A stretch of 25,097 nt of DNA from JAABTH01 sp964492615. Its GTDB lineage: Bacteria > Bacillota > Dethiobacteria > DTU022. The notes under the pieces were generated by a model that did not search any database, was not told where the DNA came from, and was given only the letters and a program-made list of their open reading frames with translations. Within the stretch, counting starts at the first letter, position 1; each line of letters starts with the position of its first letter. The position numbers and the translations under genes were made by a program. Positions 7,367 through 15,273 of this stretch are shown piece by piece. The stretch spans positions 1-25,097 of the forward strand of contig CAZBKZ010000034.1 in assembly GCA_964492615.1 (NCBI GenBank), given 5' to 3'.

Positions 7367-7768
7367 ATGAGTATATTACGATTTCTTGGGAATATTCTCT
7401 GGTTACTGTTTGGTGGTATCATTGGAGCTTTGCTCTGGTTTTTAGCCGGAGTAATAGTATGTATCACGATTATTGGAATCCCTTTTGGGCTGCAGTGTTT
7501 TAAGTTTGCGGGCTTTATCCTTTGGCCTTTTGGCAGGGATGTCGAGGTCGGTAGTTTTGGTATTGGTGGCCTGCTGGGCAATATTCTCTGGATTTTGATA
7601 CTTGGCTGGGAATTATGTATAACACATCTTGCATTTGGCCTTGTACTTTGCATTACTATTGTTGGCATACCTTTCGGTTTACAACACTTCAAACTTGCAC
7701 TTCTGGCGCTACTCCCCTTTGGTGCAAAAATTATCAGGCGCCCCGGTCATCTTGTTCCTGGATCCTGA
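7367..7768 (+). CDS. YccF-family (DUF307) inner-membrane protein
   Basis: A 133-residue membrane protein made of two similar halves. Each half begins FLGNILW or LLGNILW and continues with a hydrophobic stretch ending in CITIIGIPFGLQCFK or CITIVGIPFGLQHFK, then a segment ending PFG. This duplicated pattern defines the YccF/DUF307 family, whose biochemical role is unknown. ATG at 7367 is preceded by GGAGGG at 7353-7358; a TTG at 7361 is too close to that site. The gene ends 6 bases before the end of the convergent iron-sulfur protein gene, and no terminator is seen between them. Confidence 0.9.
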   Translation: MSILRFLGNILWLLFGGIIGALLWFLAGVIVCITIIGIPFGLQCFKFAGFILWPFGRDVEVGSFGIGGLLGNILWILILGWELCITHLAFGLVLCITIVGIPFGLQHFKLALLALLPFGAKIIRRPGHLVPGS

Positions 7769-7774
7769 TCGGAA

Positions 7775-8518
7775 TTATAAGGGCTTTTGGTTAGCGCTGA
7801 TTCCGAAGTTGAACTTGAGGGTTTTTTCTGGACAGGTGTCCACACACTCCCCACAGACGATACAATCTGTAGATTTAATTTCCCCTGATTTAACCTCATG
7901 GTTAACATCGATACTCATGGGACACACTTTGTTGCATTTTTTACAATCTGTACAGAGAGACGGAGTGGTTGCAATTTTAAGCCGGGGCAGGTTAAGCGTT
8001 TTCCCGATTTTCAAACCTCCGACTAAAAAGGGTGACATCCAACAAATTGAGTGACAGGCTCCTCTGCGTCCCAACCAGATTGAGAGCCCGAAGAAGATTA
8101 ATAATACAAAGTAATAGGTAATATATTTGAAAGGCTCATCAATAGAGATGTAGTTTTCTGTCATGTAAAAGAGGTTTACTCCCTTAACTCCGCCGGCCAA
8201 AATAAAGCCACCAGTAAGAGTGATAAACCATAAACTGAAAATGCTGTATCGAACTACCCTTAATTTATTTACTGCAGCAGGCTTTTTATTGATTAACATG
8301 CAAATTTCACTTAAACCTGCTACCGGGCATAACCATGCACACCAGGCTCTGCCCAAAATGGTGGCAGTAATTAAGAGCAATAAAAAGAATAACGAACTGG
8401 CGGTTATTATACCTTTGAAAGCGCCGTCAACCGGCAGATAGGGAGAAAAATAGTTCATGGTAACCGGGAAAAAAAATAGTGATAGAAAAATTAATAAGCG
8501 CCTTAATTTTTGTCTCAT
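7775..8518 (-). CDS. NapH-type membrane 4Fe-4S protein
   Basis: A 247-residue membrane protein of the NapH/MauN/YccM type, which passes electrons between the quinone pool and periplasmic or cytoplasmic partners. It has about four transmembrane helices. Two cysteine-bearing membrane motifs are present: GRAWCAWLCP at 56-65 and GRRGACHSICW at 150-160. A C-terminal domain carries two 4Fe-4S motifs, with cysteines at 189, 192, 195, 199 and 219, 222, 225, 229. Its electron partner is not encoded nearby, so the pathway is unknown. The ATG at 8518 follows AGGTG with 6 bases of spacing. Confidence 0.88.
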   Translation of the reverse strand: MRQKLRRLLIFLSLFFFPVTMNYFSPYLPVDGAFKGIITASSLFFLLLLITATILGRAWCAWLCPVAGLSEICMLINKKPAAVNKLRVVRYSIFSLWFITLTGGFILAGGVKGVNLFYMTENYISIDEPFKYITYYFVLLIFFGLSIWLGRRGACHSICWMSPFLVGGLKIGKTLNLPRLKIATTPSLCTDCKKCNKVCPMSIDVNHEVKSGEIKSTDCIVCGECVDTCPEKTLKFNFGISANQKPL

Positions 8519-8540
8519 TATTACACCTGGCTTTCAAAGA

Positions 8541-8567
8541 ATTATAATGCTCATAGATTCTATTCAA
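8541..8567 (-). promoter_or_regulatory. likely promoter of the NapH-type gene
   Basis: On the minus strand a perfect -10 TATAAT (8541-8546) sits about 25 bases before the start codon. A -35-like TTGAAT lies at 8562-8567 with a short spacing of 15 bases. The -10 is strong, but the -35 assignment is weak. Confidence 0.4.
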
Positions 8568-8706
8568 GGCAAGCTTTTTTAACTTACTGTTCAAAGCAGA
8601 TTACCCGAAGTACATGAGGGTAGATAAGATCCTGATCTTTACAAATACTGGGTTATTAATTACTAAGTAAGGTGGAACAAAATAAACCGTTCTGCTGAAT
8701 TTTATC

Positions 8707-8740
8707 TAGTATTCTCGGTTTCCAAAAATAAAGAATACTA
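8707..8740 (-). terminator. hairpin after the levR-like gene, possible terminator
   Basis: TAGTATTCT (8707-8715) and AGAATACTA (8732-8740) form a perfect 9-bp AT-rich stem with a 16-base loop, directly adjacent to the stop codon of the minus-strand regulator. No strong U tract follows, so intrinsic termination is uncertain. Confidence 0.4.
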
Positions 8741-11116
8741 TTAGTCACTGATCGGGCAGGTTGTTTCCTCTTTTTTATGTAAAATTATATCAGCGATTAA
8801 TGCCAGCTCGTCATCGGGTATTGTTATGGTAAACCCTTTTTCCAGGTTAATTGCGGCTGCCCTTAGAACCTGAAGTATTGGTTCCATTTTTGCTGGAGGC
8901 GTTTGCCACTGGCTGATCGGATATTCCAGGGAATTGTTTGATAAAATTTGCCTTTCCAACATGCAGGCGGTATGAACCAGCAAACGTAATCGCACATTGT
9001 GGCTAATAGAAATTCTGAGGGCATTTTCAACATCCTCTATAAATCTATGTGCTGAATTAGCAGCAATCCGTGGATTTAATACTGTCAGATATTCTAAAAG
9101 TGTTTCTGTTGAGAATGATTTTATTATTTGTTTGGATATATCTTCCGTCTTTCTGATATCAAATTTGTTTCTTAGTAAATCTGCAGCCTTTCTCACGCCT
9201 GGTTCAGTTAAGAAATCTTCAACAGGGATAAAGGTTGCCCCCGGTATTTTTGGATCGATAGTTCCTATTACCATCGCAATCTGATTCGAGAGTGATGAAA
9301 GGTTCTGCTTCAGATTGGAAGCAGTATTATCTTTTATTTGCTCTGCTTTTAAGCAGACTATTTCACAGCCAACTGAGGGGAGAAATGGGAATATGTCATT
9401 TAGAAGTCTTTTTACTCTTTCTGCTGTTCCTGTACCCGATATGCAAGTAGTCAGTATAACTTTATCTTTAAAAGAATTTTGTTTAATTGTTTCGATATTA
9501 TCTGTGTGAAAAGGTATTGAAGGATCAGCAACCAGTTGATTTAGTATCCCTTCAGGTGATGAGTCTTTTAATAAGGCAAGACGTGCTGCCTCTATAACAA
9601 GAGAGGTTGTAATATTATTTACGATGCTAACATTAAGTTTTAAGGTTTGTGCAATATTATGAACTGAACCGGCAAGTGCCGGTGTGTCAATAAAAACTAC
9701 GAAGCTACCATAATCAATCAGGGAATTGAAAAAATGCTCAATCTCCTGCTCAGTTATTGAATTATCTGTTTTAAGATCCAGGTTCAAGGCAGATACAAGG
9801 TTGGTTTTTAATAAACTGTTAGCTGTATCTGCTATGCTGGTTGCAGTCGAAAAGCCCTGTGCGATAACGACAATTTTCAGGGAGTGTTTTTTACAGTTAT
9901 CTGAAAGGCCCTTGAGATCATCGAAGTTTAAACTTTTCGAGGGGGTATGTGAATGCTCATATTTTATTGAGCCTCCGTTTATTATAATACTCTTTTGTGA
10001 TGACTTACTGGTGCCCCAGCTAAAAATTGATTTATTCAATACTGTTTTTGATGGTAGCGAATCAAGGTTTATTTTATATGTATTACCTTTTTCACTTGAT
10101 AGATCTTGTGTGTAATTTCTATATAGGGCATTTGCACAGATTAATTTGATGTCATTTCTCAATTGTCCTATATTTCCCGGGCTACTGTATTCCAGCAGGT
10201 ATTCCAAAACTTTTCCACTCAGGACCAAGGTGCAGCCTATTTTTTTTGCTTCACTCTGGAAAAAGGCATTAATTATTGCTTCTTTTTCCGATAAAGGCCT
10301 TTCGGACAATGTGGGGAGGTTGATCAATACAGGGATTCTTCTGGTGAAAGGCAGTAATAAAGATGTTTCAGGGTTTTCAGTAGTTGCTGCCACAAACCTT
10401 ATGTTAACTGATCGCAGATTTCCTGATTCTCCCAAACGATGATAAACCTTTTGATCCAGCAACAGGTATAACATTTCCTGGCCTTCCGGAGGCAACCTGT
10501 GTATTTCGTCGAGAAACAAAAAACCATTATCGGCAGCATTGACCAGGCCGGGTTGTTCCTTGTCTGCACCTGTAAATGCTCCTTTTGCATAACCGAAAAG
10601 TTGGGCTAGAAGCAGTTGAGGATTACTTGCATAATCAGCACAATTAAAAGTTATAAAAGGCGCCTGGGGGTGGAAAATCTGTTTTTGAACTGCAGTTTGA
10701 TATAAAAGTTTGGCAAAAAGGGTTTTGCCTGTTCCGGATGATCCGGTTATAAGTATATGAAGGCCATCAGGATATGCTATTGCGGCAACACCTTGTTCAA
10801 CCTGAGAAGCCAGGCTTCCATCGGAACCGATAAATGAAAGCCAATGATTGTCATAAAGCATAACAGGCTTATCTGTTTGAAGGACAAAATCAGATGCCGG
10901 TTTATATAGGACAGGCCTGCCTTCAGATTTTACCAAAAGGCCGTCCTGACATAATTCGTTTAATATCCTGCTGACATTAGTGCGATCTAATCTACATCTT
11001 TTTGCTATCATCAGTGTGTCAAATCCTTTAATATTTGCACACTGTCCCTCATTTTTTTCAATCATTTCTTTTAGTGTGTTATAAATGAGAGTTTTACGGT
11101 TTTTTATCCGGCTCAT
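8741..11116 (-). CDS. LevR-type sigma-54 activator with PTS-regulated domains
   Basis: A 791-residue transcription activator. In order: an N-terminal winged helix (about 1-75); an AAA+ ATPase (about 90-335) with Walker A GSSGTGKT (125-132), an intact sigma-54 contact motif GAFTGA (179-184) and Walker B FLFLDE (199-204); a linker of about 80 residues; an EIIA-Man-like domain (about 413-520); an EIIB-like domain with TTCISGTGTAERV (Cys558); and a C-terminal PRD with His715 in LVHTACMLERQ. Bacillus LevR has an additional PRD after the AAA+ domain, absent here. In the EIIA-like domain the phosphorylatable His is replaced by Gln420 (IAQGFST). It is transcribed away from the PTS operon it presumably controls. 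ATG at 11116 is preferred; GTG at 11125 is possible. Confidence 0.92.
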   Translation of the reverse strand: MSRIKNRKTLIYNTLKEMIEKNEGQCANIKGFDTLMIAKRCRLDRTNVSRILNELCQDGLLVKSEGRPVLYKPASDFVLQTDKPVMLYDNHWLSFIGSDGSLASQVEQGVAAIAYPDGLHILITGSSGTGKTLFAKLLYQTAVQKQIFHPQAPFITFNCADYASNPQLLLAQLFGYAKGAFTGADKEQPGLVNAADNGFLFLDEIHRLPPEGQEMLYLLLDQKVYHRLGESGNLRSVNIRFVAATTENPETSLLLPFTRRIPVLINLPTLSERPLSEKEAIINAFFQSEAKKIGCTLVLSGKVLEYLLEYSSPGNIGQLRNDIKLICANALYRNYTQDLSSEKGNTYKINLDSLPSKTVLNKSIFSWGTSKSSQKSIIINGGSIKYEHSHTPSKSLNFDDLKGLSDNCKKHSLKIVVIAQGFSTATSIADTANSLLKTNLVSALNLDLKTDNSITEQEIEHFFNSLIDYGSFVVFIDTPALAGSVHNIAQTLKLNVSIVNNITTSLVIEAARLALLKDSSPEGILNQLVADPSIPFHTDNIETIKQNSFKDKVILTTCISGTGTAERVKRLLNDIFPFLPSVGCEIVCLKAEQIKDNTASNLKQNLSSLSNQIAMVIGTIDPKIPGATFIPVEDFLTEPGVRKAADLLRNKFDIRKTEDISKQIIKSFSTETLLEYLTVLNPRIAANSAHRFIEDVENALRISISHNVRLRLLVHTACMLERQILSNNSLEYPISQWQTPPAKMEPILQVLRAAAINLEKGFTITIPDDELALIADIILHKKEETTCPISD

Positions 11117-11216
11117 TATAATCACTCATTCCATGAAATATGCAAACATTTTATTCTCGTAGTTATTTCATTTATACATCTTAAGGTAAATAAGCCGTAA
11201 CCATGTGTCATATCGC

Positions 11217-11235
11217 TTTGGCCGGGGCAGCCAAA
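11217..11235. promoter_or_regulatory. candidate upstream activating site for the LevR-like protein
   Basis: TTTGGC (11217-11222) and GCCAAA (11230-11235) form an inverted repeat with a 7-base spacer. Its centre is about 100 bases upstream of the predicted sigma-54 start, a normal place for an enhancer bound by a LevR/NtrC-type activator. The assignment rests on position and symmetry only. Confidence 0.4.
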
Positions 11236-11299
11236 TCAAATATATCATAGTGGGGATAGCTGAGCAACATGCTGTATTTTTAGATAATTACACACTATT

Positions 11300-11315
11300 T
11301 GGTATGCAATTTGCA
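11300..11315 (+). promoter_or_regulatory. sigma-54 (-24/-12) promoter
   Basis: TGGTATGCAATTTGCA fits the consensus TGGCACG-N4-TTGCW, with GG and GC at the required spacing. Transcription should begin near 11327, about 20 bases before the EIIA start codon. The GAFTGA-bearing activator encoded divergently next door makes this the main promoter of the PTS operon. Confidence 0.85.
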
Positions 11316-11347
11316 TAAATAATAATAGATAGAAGGGAGGTTGAAGT

Positions 11348-11752
11348 GTGAATAAGGTATTTATTGTTTTTACACATGGGAACCTTGGGGTTGAATTGGT
11401 TAATTCTGCGGAAATTATTGCCGGTACACAAGAAGGTATTAAGGTTGAATCAGTAACCTGTAATGACAGCCCTGAAAGTGTTGCAATAAGAGTTGAGCAA
11501 TTACTTGGAACCCTTAAAAAAGAGGATAGTGTCATTTTTTTTGTGGATATGAGGGGAGGCACCCCCTGGAATACGGTCATGAGGTTTTTAAATATCAGCA
11601 GTTATCATTGCCTGGCTGGTGTGAATTTGCCCATGCTGCTTGAAGCTATAATCTCTCGAAATAAAGGAGCATCTTTTGAGGAGATAGTGAACGCTGCTCT
11701 AAATGCCGGAAAGGAAGGGATAGTTTTAGCTGAAAGATCACTCAATAAATGA
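11348..11752 (+). CDS. PTS mannose-family EIIA component
   Basis: A 134-residue cytoplasmic EIIA-Man that accepts phosphate from HPr and passes it to EIIB. The phosphorylation site is His10 in FTHGNLG, followed by the family segment around DMRGGTPWNTVM. It starts with GTG at 11348, 7 bases after GGGAGG, and is the first gene after the sigma-54 promoter. It is separated from its partners: EIIB and the membrane component are encoded 3 and 5.4 kb further down the same run of genes. Sugar specificity cannot be read from EIIA. Confidence 0.93.
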   Translation: MNKVFIVFTHGNLGVELVNSAEIIAGTQEGIKVESVTCNDSPESVAIRVEQLLGTLKKEDSVIFFVDMRGGTPWNTVMRFLNISSYHCLAGVNLPMLLEAIISRNKGASFEEIVNAALNAGKEGIVLAERSLNK

Positions 11753-11840
11753 TCAGGAGTTGATTAATGGTTAAAAATGCAGAATGATTGATTTCCCGGG
11801 ATGCAACTAAACTATTTAACAGAAGGAGGTAGATAAATTA

Positions 11841-13460
11841 ATGTCAGCGAGCAATTCTGATGGGAAGAGAGTTTCACTCCAGGAACCACGAATAGATCAC
11901 AAAATATTTTGGCCTTCGATTATCATTCTTCTTGCAGTAATAATTCCTGTGTTAATGAATCCTGTAAAAGGAGGCGAAATCGCAGATCTTGTTCTATGGG
12001 GCATAATGGGTAAATTTGGTTGGATGTATATGGTTTTTGGTTTTGCAGCATTACTTTTTTTAGCATGGCTTGCATTTGGCCCTTATGGTAACGTGAAATT
12101 AGGGAAGCCTGGTGAAAAACCGGAGTTTTCATTGATTTCCTTTATTGCAATGCTTTTCTGTGGAGGGATAGGTGTTGATTTAATATATTGGTCAGTAATT
12201 GAACCGATATACTATATGGATGGGCCTCCTTTTGGAATAGCAGTGGGTACAGCTGAAGCTGCCGAATGGGCTGCGGCATATGGGATTTTCCATTGGGGTT
12301 TCGTCCCCTGGGCTTTATTTGCACTGCCTGCTGTTCCGCTCAGCTACGCTTACTATGTGAGGCGTAATCATACACTGCGTTTAAGTATCATGTTCAAGGG
12401 GCAGTTTGGAAAATTGGCAGATGGCATTGCCGGTAAAATCGTTGATATATTTGCTCTGTTTGCGATAATGGCTGGCATCGGCATTGCCCTGGCTTTTGGA
12501 GTGCCAATGTTGTCAGCAACAGTATCAGAAGCATATGGTTTCAGTGAAGGGTTTAATTTAAACATAGTAATCATAGTGATCTGGACTCTTATTTTCGGAA
12601 CTAGTGTATATCGTGGCCTTGAAAAAGGGATAAAGGTATTAAGTTTAGTTAACGTATATCTTGGTTTTGCGCTGCTCTTGTTTGTGTTAATTGCCGGTCC
12701 AACACATTTTATAGTCAATACTTTCACTAACAGCCTGGGGTTGGTTGCTCAAAACTTCTTCAGGATGACCCTATGGACAGATCCTATAGCACAGGGTGGC
12801 TGGCCTGAAGGTTGGACCATGTTTTTCTTTGCCTGGTGGTTGGCTTGCGCGCCGTTTTTATCGTTGTTTATTGCCAGGATATCCAGAGGCAGAACAATAA
12901 GAGAAGTGGTCTTGGGAACCGTGGTTTTTGGGAGTCTTGGTGCCTGGCTTCATTTCGCAATATATGGTGGATACGGATTAAACGTTGAGCTATACGGAGT
13001 AGAGTCTTTGACCTCACTGATGGCTGAACACGGTGCTTCGGCAACAATCGCGGCAATCTTTGCTTCGCTACCTTTTGGCAAAGTAGTCATGCCTCTCTTT
13101 ATTGTTTTAATGTTTGTTTTCCTGGCAACAACCCTTGATTCAGGAGCTTATGTGTTTTCGTCGATTACCACAGAGAATCTTGGTCCTGACCAAGAGCCTG
13201 CTCGCTGGAACAGGTTGCTTTGGTCGGCAATTATGGCTCTGGCCGGCACTGCTTTGCTTATGATCGGCGGCTTGGAACCTATACAGGCTCTTGCTGTAGC
13301 ATGTGCATTTCCATTGGTATTTCTTATAACTGCTGGAGTTATATGTTTTCTGAAAGATATTAAGCAGGATTGCGGAAATTGTATTAAAACACAGGAAATT
13401 TCAATTGATTTTGACGAAGCTACAAATAGTTCTAAGGCGATAGTTGATAACAGGAATTAA
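11841..13460 (+). CDS. BCCT-family transporter, CaiT/betaine type
   Basis: A 539-residue integral membrane carrier with about 12 helices, of the betaine/carnitine/choline transporter family. The family signature lies at residues 325-355 (WTMFFFAWW followed by LFIARISRGRTIREVV). TM4 reads FHWGFVPWALF (150-160), supplying Trp residues of the aromatic substrate cage, and FCGGIGVDLIYWSVIEPIYY resembles CaiT-like members. The position matching BetP Trp377 appears to be Cys336. AGAAGGAGG (11821-11829) precedes the ATG. BCCT carriers move quaternary ammonium or related zwitterionic compounds, so its presence between PTS EIIA and EIIB genes is odd. Inference: it imports a co-substrate or exports a product of the pathway. 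Confidence 0.93.
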   Translation: MSASNSDGKRVSLQEPRIDHKIFWPSIIILLAVIIPVLMNPVKGGEIADLVLWGIMGKFGWMYMVFGFAALLFLAWLAFGPYGNVKLGKPGEKPEFSLISFIAMLFCGGIGVDLIYWSVIEPIYYMDGPPFGIAVGTAEAAEWAAAYGIFHWGFVPWALFALPAVPLSYAYYVRRNHTLRLSIMFKGQFGKLADGIAGKIVDIFALFAIMAGIGIALAFGVPMLSATVSEAYGFSEGFNLNIVIIVIWTLIFGTSVYRGLEKGIKVLSLVNVYLGFALLLFVLIAGPTHFIVNTFTNSLGLVAQNFFRMTLWTDPIAQGGWPEGWTMFFFAWWLACAPFLSLFIARISRGRTIREVVLGTVVFGSLGAWLHFAIYGGYGLNVELYGVESLTSLMAEHGASATIAAIFASLPFGKVVMPLFIVLMFVFLATTLDSGAYVFSSITTENLGPDQEPARWNRLLWSAIMALAGTALLMIGGLEPIQALAVACAFPLVFLITAGVICFLKDIKQDCGNCIKTQEISIDFDEATNSSKAIVDNRN

Positions 13461-13624
13461 TTTATATTAATTTCTGGGTATGTGTCATAGAGTTTGCCAC
13501 CATCTGGTGCTCATAGGCTATTCTGTATAGTTATTAAGTCTTCATGTAAATGGCACAATTGGAATGGCGTGAAAGCCAGGTGGTGGTTTGTTAATAAAAG
13601 TTTTATATCATCCGAGGTGTAATT
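13461..13624 (+). other. long-range stem between BCCT and UroD-like genes
   Basis: CCACCATCTGG (13497-13507) can pair with CCAGGTGGTGG (13576-13586) over 11 base pairs with one G-U, enclosing about 68 bases. No T tract follows. This 164-base gap is the largest in the operon, so the structure could mark RNA processing, partial termination or a regulated break between the BCCT gene and the metabolic genes. Confidence 0.4.
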
Positions 13625-14770
13625 ATGATGACTTCATCTGAAAGAGTACTGACGGCATTGCAACATAAAGAACCGGATCGAGTGCCCCTGGATTTAGGTG
13701 GCAGTTTTGTAACCGGTATTACAGCCGAAGCTTATAGTAATCTGATAGACTACCTTGGCTTAGATACACAAGAAGTGGTTATTTCTGAAATGACTCATCA
13801 GTTAGCTCAAGTGGATGAATCCCTTCTTGAAAAATTCCAGGTAGACACCCGTGGGCTTGCTCCCCAGTTTCCATCAGGATGGACGTTTGCAGGTGAAGAA
13901 GATGACCGTTACCGTTATTTTACAGATGAGTGGGGCATAGTATGGCGAATGCCGAAAAAAAATGGTTTATATTATGATATGTACAGGCATCCACTTGCCG
14001 ATATAACGAGTCAATCAGATCTGGATGGATTCGCCTGGCCAGATCCCGAAGATCCTGTTCGCTTGAAAGGTTTGAAAGAAAAAGCGAAGCATTTAACAAA
14101 CGAGAAACAGGTTTGTGTTGTTTTTGATCATATGTCAGCAGGTTTTTTTGAGCTGGGAGGTTGGCTGCGTGGATATGCAAACTGGTTCATGGATTTAGCA
14201 GGGAATCCTAAGCTTGCAGAAAGAATCCTGGATATTACACTTGATATTCGTATGCGCTTTCTCGATAAAGCGCTGGATGAGCTGAAGGGCGATATAATGG
14301 TATTAATTGAGTACGAAGATTTGGGTTCGCAAAAGGGGCCGCTTATTTCACCTGCTATGTATAGGAAGTTTGTGAAGCCGAGACAAAAGAAATTGTATTC
14401 GTTTATAAAGAAAAAAGCGCCAGTATACATTTTCCTTCATTCTTGTGGAAGTATTTATGAACTTATTCCCGATATTATTGAGACAGGTGTTGATATTTTA
14501 AATCCATTACAGTTTAATACCCCCAATATGGATACTTTAAAATTGAAAAAAGAGTTTGGTGATGTTCTTACTTTCTGGGGTGGAGGTATTGATACACAGC
14601 AAACACTGCCAAAAGGAAATACAATGCAAGTTCGTGATGAAGTAAAAAGGCAGATAGATATTCTATCTCCGGGAGGTGGTTTTGTTTTTAGTACTGTCCA
14701 TAACATTCAGCCGGATGTTCCACCAGAAAATATTGTTGCGATGATGGAGGCTTTTTTAGATTACAGATAG
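13625..14770 (+). CDS. UroD/MtaA-fold protein, probable methyltransferase-like enzyme
   Basis: A 381-residue TIM-barrel protein of the uroporphyrinogen decarboxylase superfamily. The heme-pathway signature (RPxWxMRQAGR) is absent: the N-terminus reads VPLDLGG. It is therefore probably not HemE. A zinc-type HSCG motif (His272, Cys274) and STVHNIQPDVPPEN (His359) match the MtaA/MtvB-like branch, which transfers methyl groups between substrates, corrinoid proteins and thiols. No corrinoid protein is encoded nearby, so the acceptor is unknown. GAGG at 13614-13617 precedes the ATG. It sits 21 bases before the EIIB gene, so it belongs to the PTS operon. Its role there (for example O-demethylation of a methylated substrate) is inference. 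Confidence 0.85.
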   Translation: MMTSSERVLTALQHKEPDRVPLDLGGSFVTGITAEAYSNLIDYLGLDTQEVVISEMTHQLAQVDESLLEKFQVDTRGLAPQFPSGWTFAGEEDDRYRYFTDEWGIVWRMPKKNGLYYDMYRHPLADITSQSDLDGFAWPDPEDPVRLKGLKEKAKHLTNEKQVCVVFDHMSAGFFELGGWLRGYANWFMDLAGNPKLAERILDITLDIRMRFLDKALDELKGDIMVLIEYEDLGSQKGPLISPAMYRKFVKPRQKKLYSFIKKKAPVYIFLHSCGSIYELIPDIIETGVDILNPLQFNTPNMDTLKLKKEFGDVLTFWGGGIDTQQTLPKGNTMQVRDEVKRQIDILSPGGGFVFSTVHNIQPDVPPENIVAMMEAFLDYR

Positions 14771-14791
14771 TTGGAAAGTAGGGAGTAAGCT

Positions 14792-15253
14792 ATGAGTGTA
14801 CCTGCACTGGTTCGGGTAGATGACAGATTAATTCATGGCCAGGTTGTGATTTCCTGGCTTCCACAAGTGAGCAGCAACAAAATTGTCATTGTTGACGACA
14901 AGTTAGCTGTGGATAGTTTTCTTGCTGAAGTGGTGCTATTGGCCGCGCCTAAAAATGTTGAAGTTAAAATAGTATCAACTGCCGAGGCAATATCCGATCT
15001 AAGTATTTTCGAAAACGTTCTGCTTCTAATCAAGACTCCGGTTACCGCTTTAGCTTTATTAAAGGGTGGCCTTAGGTTCAACACATTAATCATAGGTGGA
15101 ATAGGTGCACGTGCCGATCGGGAAACCATTTACCGAAATATTTCTGTTTCAAAAGAAGAAATTGAGGCTTTAAATGAATTGTCACAGGCAGGAGTAAAAC
15201 CGGTGTTTCAAATATTATCATCTGATCGTCCCGTAGAATACCATAAAAGTTAG
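14792..15253 (+). CDS. PTS mannose-family EIIB component
   Basis: A 153-residue cytoplasmic EIIB that takes phosphate from EIIA and passes it to the incoming substrate at the membrane component. The phosphorylation site is His15 in VDDRLIHGQV, the family hallmark. Length is slightly below the usual 155-165 residues. It follows the UroD-like gene by 21 bases and precedes the dehydrogenase by 20. In LevR-type circuits the EIIB also phosphorylates the activator, which matters because the activator here has lost the expected His in its EIIA-like domain. Confidence 0.94.
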   Translation: MSVPALVRVDDRLIHGQVVISWLPQVSSNKIVIVDDKLAVDSFLAEVVLLAAPKNVEVKIVSTAEAISDLSIFENVLLLIKTPVTALALLKGGLRFNTLIIGGIGARADRETIYRNISVSKEEIEALNELSQAGVKPVFQILSSDRPVEYHKS

Positions 15254-15273
15254 TTAAGATAAGGAGAATTATT

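Noticed and set aside
7629..8054. 141-residue plus-strand frame spanning the end of the YccF gene and the NapH-type gene
   Set aside because: It overlaps two well-supported genes, has no ribosome binding site and no family resemblance.
13551..13570. TGGCAC resembling a sigma-54 -24 element before the UroD-like gene
   Set aside because: At the required spacing the -12 half reads GAATG, with no GC doublet, so a second sigma-54 promoter is not supported.
13625..14770. Heme-pathway uroporphyrinogen decarboxylase (hemE)
   Set aside because: The N-terminal Arg-rich MRQAGR-type signature is missing, while HSCG and VHNIQPDVPPEN point to the MtaA/MtvB-like branch.
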